A DNA stretch of 11,236 nt from NCBI GenBank assembly GCA_003818595.1, contig RPQV01000058.1, positions 1-11,236 on the forward strand, written 5' to 3'. Shown piece by piece: positions 7,376 through 11,236 of the stretch. The notes beneath the pieces are model-generated. The model saw only the letters and a list, made by a program, of their open reading frames with translations. It had not been told where the DNA came from and ran no database searches. Both the position numbers and the translations under genes were made by a program. How positions within the stretch are numbered: the stretch's first letter is position 1; each line of letters starts with the position of its first letter. The DNA comes from Calditrichota bacterium (GTDB lineage Bacteria > Zhuqueibacterota > Zhuqueibacteria > Residuimicrobiales > Krinioviventaceae).

Positions 7376-7648
7376 ATGGCGCTTTTCAAGCTTCAACAAC
7401 CTCGAGAATTCAAATTCCAAACCCGCTACTATCATCCGGAAGCCGAAGAAAATGATGGAAAACCGCGGGTGAAATTCCGACATATTCGCCATCAGCGATC
7501 AGTTCAAAAATCAAGTCCCATTCGATTATTGGTCATTGTCATAATCCTGATTTATGCGGTTTTCTGGTTGCAGAAGAGATCAACGAGTACGGTCTCCGAA
7601 ACTCACTCCGGACCATTCCAAGTTGAAGAAATAGTGATTGTTGAATAG
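7376..7648 (+). CDS. Conserved-looking small single-helix membrane protein, unknown function
   Basis: A 90-residue protein of unknown function. The N-terminal half (1-48) is basic and aromatic-rich, with RYYHPEAEE at 17-25. One hydrophobic helix follows at about 49-65 (IRLLVIVIILIYAVFWL), then a short polar tail ending in EEIVIVE. The basic segment before the helix suggests the N-terminus is cytosolic and the tail periplasmic. Short proteins with an RYYDPE..E stretch are, as I recall, common in Bacteroidota and related phyla, which supports an FCB affiliation; this was not checked by search. Reasons to think it real are the good ribosome-binding site, protein-like composition, and tight placement 14 bp after dacB. 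A role in envelope biology is only a guess from that context. Confidence 0.7.
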   Translation: MALFKLQQPREFKFQTRYYHPEAEENDGKPRVKFRHIRHQRSVQKSSPIRLLVIVIILIYAVFWLQKRSTSTVSETHSGPFQVEEIVIVE

Positions 7649-7660
7649 CACCCTTACAAA

Positions 7661-7676
7661 CGATACACGGGTATCG
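7661..7676. repeat. Short inverted repeat between the small membrane protein and the cyclase
   Basis: CGATAC-ACGG-GTATCG is a perfect 6-bp inverted repeat with a 4-base centre, 13 bases after the stop codon of the small membrane protein. No T-tract follows directly, so it is a poor intrinsic terminator. It could be a regulator site or a weak hairpin. Confidence 0.35.
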
Positions 7677-7696
7677 ATGCCGGCGATATAAGCATT

Positions 7697-7724
7697 TTGA
7701 TAAAAGGCTTCATTTTTGTAAATT
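7697..7724 (+). promoter_or_regulatory. Possible promoter for the adenylate cyclase gene
   Basis: TTGATA (7697-7702, five of six consensus bases) and TAAATT (7719-7724, four of six) are separated by 16 bases in an AT-rich part of the 123-bp gap before the cyclase gene. This would allow cyclase expression independent of dacB. The match is modest. Confidence 0.35.
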
Positions 7725-7771
7725 TAATTGATGGGTCAATTCATATTCATAAGAGGAAATAAACTGGCAAT

Positions 7772-9334
7772 TTGGATACCGGAATGAAAGCCTCGTCAGG
7801 CAGAAAACAAACGAACAAAGCAACCGCATCATCATCCGTCAAATCCACCTCTACAGTCAATGGCACTAATGGCCAAATTCTACCCCAAACGGGCGGATTT
7901 CGTGGAATCAAAAGCAAAATCAAATGGAGATTTGCGTCTCTCCCCATCCGCAATAAGCTCATTATAATATTCGGCATTTTAGTCATCGGACTGATATCCA
8001 TTCTTTCTTTTACGCTCATTCAAAACGGCAAGCGACTTTTGACCGAAAGATTGGCACAAAGTTGCGAATTGTCTTTGCAGCACGTTTCCCAAAACATTAA
8101 AGACGATCTGTTGATCTATTATAAAAATGAGCTGGACGCGAACGCCCGCAGCGCCCCGCTTGGAGTGATCCGAGAGGCCATACTTGAAGTATTCATTGAG
8201 GGAATTGACGGGCTTGAATATTCTCAGGTCGTCGGACGCGACGGACGCGTTATCGCGCATTCCAATAATGCCCTGCTGAATTCGCAAGTCTCCGCTGAAG
8301 ACAGTTTGTTTTATGCCCAATTAAAAACAAAATATATCCGTGAACAGGGCGATCTCATTGAACATATTCATCCTATTTATGCACGTCGCGGATCAGGCGA
8401 GACGGTGTATCTGGGTGTAGCGACCCTTGGTTTTGCCCGCAGTATAATTATGGCGCCGGTGAAGAAAGCCACGCAGGCGGTTCTTTATGCGACCTTGGCA
8501 ATCACCGTCATCTCGTTTATTCTCATCTATTTCGTCGCTCATCGAATCACTCGGCAAATCGAAGAATTGGGACGGGGCGTTCAACGGATCAGCGAAGGCG
8601 ATCTGAAGAGTGAAATTCCGATATTGTCCAATGATGAACTGGGGCAGCTTGCACGCGAATTTAACGCCATGATCAAACATCTTCACGAAAAGCTTTACAT
8701 GCAGAAATTCGTTTCCAAGTACACCATCAAAATGATTCGCGATCGCTATGCCCATGGATTGCCCATGGAAGGTGAAAGCCGAAACGTCACTCTGCTTTTT
8801 TCCGATATTCGTAACTTTTCCAATTTAACCGAGCGCTTGAGTGCGAGAGAAATTGTTAATCTGATCAACATTTATCTGGATGTTCAGGCTCAGATCATTG
8901 AAAAAAATCAGGGTGTTGTCGATAAATATATGGGGGATCAGGTCATGGCGATATTCGACGGTGAAAAACAGGAAGACAGGGCGGTGCAGACGGCCATTGA
9001 AATACAACGCGCCATTCGCCTGCTCAATCACAAACGCGCTGAATTGGGAATCATGACCCTGAACGTCGGTATCGGCATCAATTCCGGTCAGGCTGTAATG
9101 GGAAACATGGGATCGAAAAATCGCATGGACTATACAGTCATCGGTGACGTCGTCAACCTCGCTTCGCGTTTATGCGCTATTGCCCAACCCGGGCAAATAA
9201 TCGCACCGATCGAACTTTCGTCACTCCTCAACGGCGATTATCCAAAGATTCAGCTCAATCCCGTATGGGTTAAAGGACGCAGCAAACCTGTTGCAACTTT
9301 TGAAGTGGATTATGATCATGCGATCATTATGTGA
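7772..9334 (+). CDS. Membrane-bound class III adenylate cyclase with extracytoplasmic sensor and HAMP domain
   Basis: A 520-residue sensor cyclase expected to make cAMP from ATP. Order: polar Ser/Thr/Lys-rich N-terminal tail (1-60), membrane helix 1 (about 61-83), extracytoplasmic sensor of about 150 residues (84-236, Cache-like by position, including the VVGRDGRVIAHSN strand pattern), helix 2 (about 237-256), HAMP (about 257-310), the coupling segment FVSKYTIKMI, and a catalytic domain (about 336-515). All active-site residues are visible: metal-binding Asp345 (FSDIRNF) and Asp389 (MGD), adenine-selecting Lys385 and Asp453, and transition-state Asn462 and Arg466 (VNLASR). The Lys/Asp pair favours ATP over GTP. 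The active form is a dimer in this class. Start is uncertain: TTG at 7772 has AAGAGGA about 14 bases upstream, longer than ideal; ATG at 7784 is the alternative. The next gene overlaps its 3' end. Confidence 0.93.
   Translation: MDTGMKASSGRKQTNKATASSSVKSTSTVNGTNGQILPQTGGFRGIKSKIKWRFASLPIRNKLIIIFGILVIGLISILSFTLIQNGKRLLTERLAQSCELSLQHVSQNIKDDLLIYYKNELDANARSAPLGVIREAILEVFIEGIDGLEYSQVVGRDGRVIAHSNNALLNSQVSAEDSLFYAQLKTKYIREQGDLIEHIHPIYARRGSGETVYLGVATLGFARSIIMAPVKKATQAVLYATLAITVISFILIYFVAHRITRQIEELGRGVQRISEGDLKSEIPILSNDELGQLAREFNAMIKHLHEKLYMQKFVSKYTIKMIRDRYAHGLPMEGESRNVTLLFSDIRNFSNLTERLSAREIVNLINIYLDVQAQIIEKNQGVVDKYMGDQVMAIFDGEKQEDRAVQTAIEIQRAIRLLNHKRAELGIMTLNVGIGINSGQAVMGNMGSKNRMDYTVIGDVVNLASRLCAIAQPGQIIAPIELSSLLNGDYPKIQLNPVWVKGRSKPVATFEVDYDHAIIM
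9312..9327 (+). repeat. Inverted repeat enclosing the start codons of the barrel-TPR gene
   Basis: ATGATC-ATGC-GATCAT is a perfect 6-bp inverted repeat with a 4-base loop. Both candidate start codons (9312, 9318) fall inside it, within the coding end of the cyclase. In mRNA it could mask the starts until ribosomes finishing the cyclase open it. This is an inference from position; chance occurrence is possible. Confidence 0.4.
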
Positions 9335-11236
9335 GAAGCTTCGCCTGGGCAGCTGTCTCTTGTTCCTGATTTTGACAATAATTATCGCGGAGGGCGGTGC
9401 AAATGCTGCAGCAAATGACTTTGCCTCTGCACCCAACTCATTTTCGACCAGCATCGGTTATTCAGGCGTTGTTGGAGGTTATGATGTCACATCGCTTTAC
9501 TGGAATCCCGCAGCTCTGGCACTCTCCCATTCGCACCTCATCACGTTGACAATGAAAGAAATCAATTCTCTCAGCTACCTGGGTTATAAGCATTTTACTC
9601 CCCGCTATGGCGCCTTTGCGGTCGCATTTTCACAATTGGAATCACCCGATGCGAAGACACTTTGGTATGCCGGCGGCTGGGGTTATCATATCCGGGGTGG
9701 TCTTTATGCAGGTTTCAATGCAGGACTGGCTGATCATCCGGATAAATTGTGGCCGACCATCGGATTCGGATTTCTATTCAAGCCGCAAAAATCATTATGG
9801 CAGCCTTTTTCGTCATCCTCGTTTTCAGGTTCCCCCGCCGTTTGTAATCGATTGTCGATTGGACTTGGGGTTCACAACATTCAACTTGGGAACATCAGAA
9901 CCGATCATGCGCTTCGTCTCGGTGCTTCTTATCGTCTGCTGCCTAGTGGACCGACACTATTCCTTTCGCATCACTTTCGTTCCGCCAAGGATAGTGATCA
10001 TTGGGGATTGAGCTGGAGCCCTTTTCGCAACCTGTCCATCTCCGCCGGATTGCAGGATTTCAAAATCCGACTTTTTTCATTCGGAATCAATTGCCAATGG
10101 GATAACATTTTGTTTGACTTGGCCTATGATGGCGCTCGGCAAAAAATCATGTTCACTTCCTCGGTACGGATCGGAACGGATGAGAAAACGACGGCCGAAA
10201 CAAACTACTCCAAAGCAAAGGAGGCCATCCGGCGTAAAGATAAACGCCAGGCATTGGAATATGTAAAAACGGCTTTAGTTTATAATGAAAACCATGCCAA
10301 GTCAGCTGCTCTTTATCGCCATCTTGCTTCTACGATCTTTGCCGAAGACAATAAAATTGATTCCCTCCTCCAGTCTGCATTGCGTCATCAATCCAGGCAT
10401 CAATTTATTCATGCCGCTGCTCTATATCTGCGCGTCTTGAAAATTGATCCCAATAATGAGGCAGCCCGAAATGCCATTGCAATGATTCGTCCCAAAGTCA
10501 ACATGGATTCTGAACGCTGGTATCTTCAAGGCGTGCGCTTGTATGATGAGGGCGATTTTAAACGGGCGCGGGAAGTTTTCGAATCAATTCTCCTGGTAAA
10601 GCCTGAGCATTTTGGGGCAAATACTTATCTTAAAAAGATCAGCGATTACGCCAACCAACAGGCGGAACAATACTATTATACCGGCTTGGGCTATTACAGT
10701 CAACGCAAGCTGTTGTTGGCCGAGGAAGCCTTTCAAAAAGCATTGGCCATTGTACCTGATTATCAGGATGCAATTTCCTATCTTTATCGGATAAAGCAAC
10801 AAAAAGCACAAAATAATGATCGCATCAACGACCTTCTGATCGAGGCACAGAACAAAGAGCAGAACGGTGTGTGGAAGAGCGCATTAGACAAATATCAGGA
10901 AATTCTCGCAATACAATCCGATCATCCTTTAGCCATGGAAAAAACAGCCCAATTGAAGCAAAAAATGGAGGAATATATCAAACTCTATTTTGATCGGGGT
11001 GTTGCAGCCTTTGACAGTGGGAATATTGATCAGGCGCGAAGCGCGTTTTTAACTGTTGTTCGCATCTCTCCCAATCACACGAAAGCACAACAATACCTCG
11101 CCCGGTTGTCACTACCTTCAAGCGCCTCCGCTTCACTGTTGGAAAAAGCCCAGGAAAATTTAAATCGCGGCAATTGGGAGATGGTTGTTCTGCTGGCGGA
11201 TTCCATTTTGCAAATCGATCCCGGCCAGGAACAGGC
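9312..11236 (+). CDS. PorV-like outer-membrane beta-barrel fused to TPR repeats (3' end outside window)
   Basis: An uninterrupted frame from ATG 9312 to the window edge: 641 codons with no stop, so C-terminally incomplete. The N-terminus has a basic start and a hydrophobic core (SCLLFLILTIIIA), with likely signal cleavage near ANA (30-32). Residues about 44-288 resemble PorV/PorQ-type outer-membrane barrels: GGYDVTSLYWNPAALA (55-70) matches the family's conserved N-terminal pattern, followed by alternating Gly/aromatic strands such as YAGFNAGLA and LSIGLGVHNI. From about 297 the protein is helical with TPR-like repeats, the clearest at 402-435, 452-485, 519-538, 558-591 and 608-641, with the ALxIxP-type ends (LKIDPNN, LLVKPEH, LAIVPDY, VRISPNH, LQIDPGQ). 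TPRs after a barrel should lie in the periplasm and bind partners. The gene overlaps the cyclase by 23 bp (or 17 if ATG 9318 is used, which has better spacing to GTGGA at 9305-9309), implying coupled translation. Exact partner and cargo are unknown. Confidence 0.8.
   Translation, partial: MIMRSLCEKLRLGSCLLFLILTIIIAEGGANAAANDFASAPNSFSTSIGYSGVVGGYDVTSLYWNPAALALSHSHLITLTMKEINSLSYLGYKHFTPRYGAFAVAFSQLESPDAKTLWYAGGWGYHIRGGLYAGFNAGLADHPDKLWPTIGFGFLFKPQKSLWQPFSSSSFSGSPAVCNRLSIGLGVHNIQLGNIRTDHALRLGASYRLLPSGPTLFLSHHFRSAKDSDHWGLSWSPFRNLSISAGLQDFKIRLFSFGINCQWDNILFDLAYDGARQKIMFTSSVRIGTDEKTTAETNYSKAKEAIRRKDKRQALEYVKTALVYNENHAKSAALYRHLASTIFAEDNKIDSLLQSALRHQSRHQFIHAAALYLRVLKIDPNNEAARNAIAMIRPKVNMDSERWYLQGVRLYDEGDFKRAREVFESILLVKPEHFGANTYLKKISDYANQQAEQYYYTGLGYYSQRKLLLAEEAFQKALAIVPDYQDAISYLYRIKQQKAQNNDRINDLLIEAQNKEQNGVWKSALDKYQEILAIQSDHPLAMEKTAQLKQKMEEYIKLYFDRGVAAFDSGNIDQARSAFLTVVRISPNHTKAQQYLARLSLPSSASASLLEKAQENLNRGNWEMVVLLADSILQIDPGQEQ

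Noticed and set aside
421..9910. Recurring 8-mer GATCATGC (421, 4231, 9314, 9903)
   Set aside because: Four copies of an 8-mer, two of them within coding sequence and none with shared context; no evidence for a functional repeat family.
9607..10011. 134-codon plus-strand open frame near the right end
   Set aside because: It lies in another frame within the long barrel-TPR frame, which is open without a stop from 9312 to the window edge and has strong domain signals.

Overview
The window looks like a chromosomal housekeeping and signalling segment from a Gram-negative, outer-membrane-bearing bacterium. The outer membrane is inferred from a PorV/PorQ-like beta-barrel protein and a periplasmic PBP4-type DacB. 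The mix (EF-G2-like factor, small RYY.PE..E one-helix protein, PorV-like barrel with TPRs, Ap4A-phosphorylase-type HIT protein) fits an FCB-group lineage such as Calditrichota or a KSB1-type candidate phylum. That placement is inferred from gene content and protein style only. No tRNA, rRNA, CRISPR, insertion sequence or phage gene was seen.

Layout. Bases 1-534 are an AT-rich stretch without a gene, ending in a good sigma70-like promoter (TTGACA, 17 bp, TATCTT). It drives a two-gene unit: an acyl-CoA-synthetase-like ANL protein (535-2094, TTG start) and an EF-G2-type GTPase (2143-4218, GTG start with a strong Shine-Dalgarno). Both keep the full family fold but have lost key nucleotide-binding residues. 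A GC-rich hairpin at 4237-4266 probably ends this unit. Next come an Ap4A-phosphorylase-like HIT protein (4433-4939) and, converging on it with a 2-bp gap, mazG on the minus strand (4942-5730). A divergent intergenic region follows.

The right half is a rightward unit: dacB (5889-7361), a 90-residue single-helix membrane protein (7376-7648), a membrane-anchored class III adenylate cyclase with sensor and HAMP domains (7772-9334), and a long gene that overlaps the cyclase end and runs out of the window (9312 to at least 11236). The last protein has a signal peptide, a small PorV-like beta-barrel and at least six TPR repeats. It is the least expected architecture in the window.

How they may work together. 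Several products touch nucleotide pools: the ANL protein (such enzymes can make Ap4A as a side reaction), the HIT phosphorylase that would split Ap4A, MazG that hydrolyses NTPs, the GTPase, and the adenylate cyclase. The right-hand genes concern the cell envelope (peptidoglycan hydrolysis, outer-membrane protein) and cAMP signalling from an extracytoplasmic sensor. These functional links are inference from neighbourhood.
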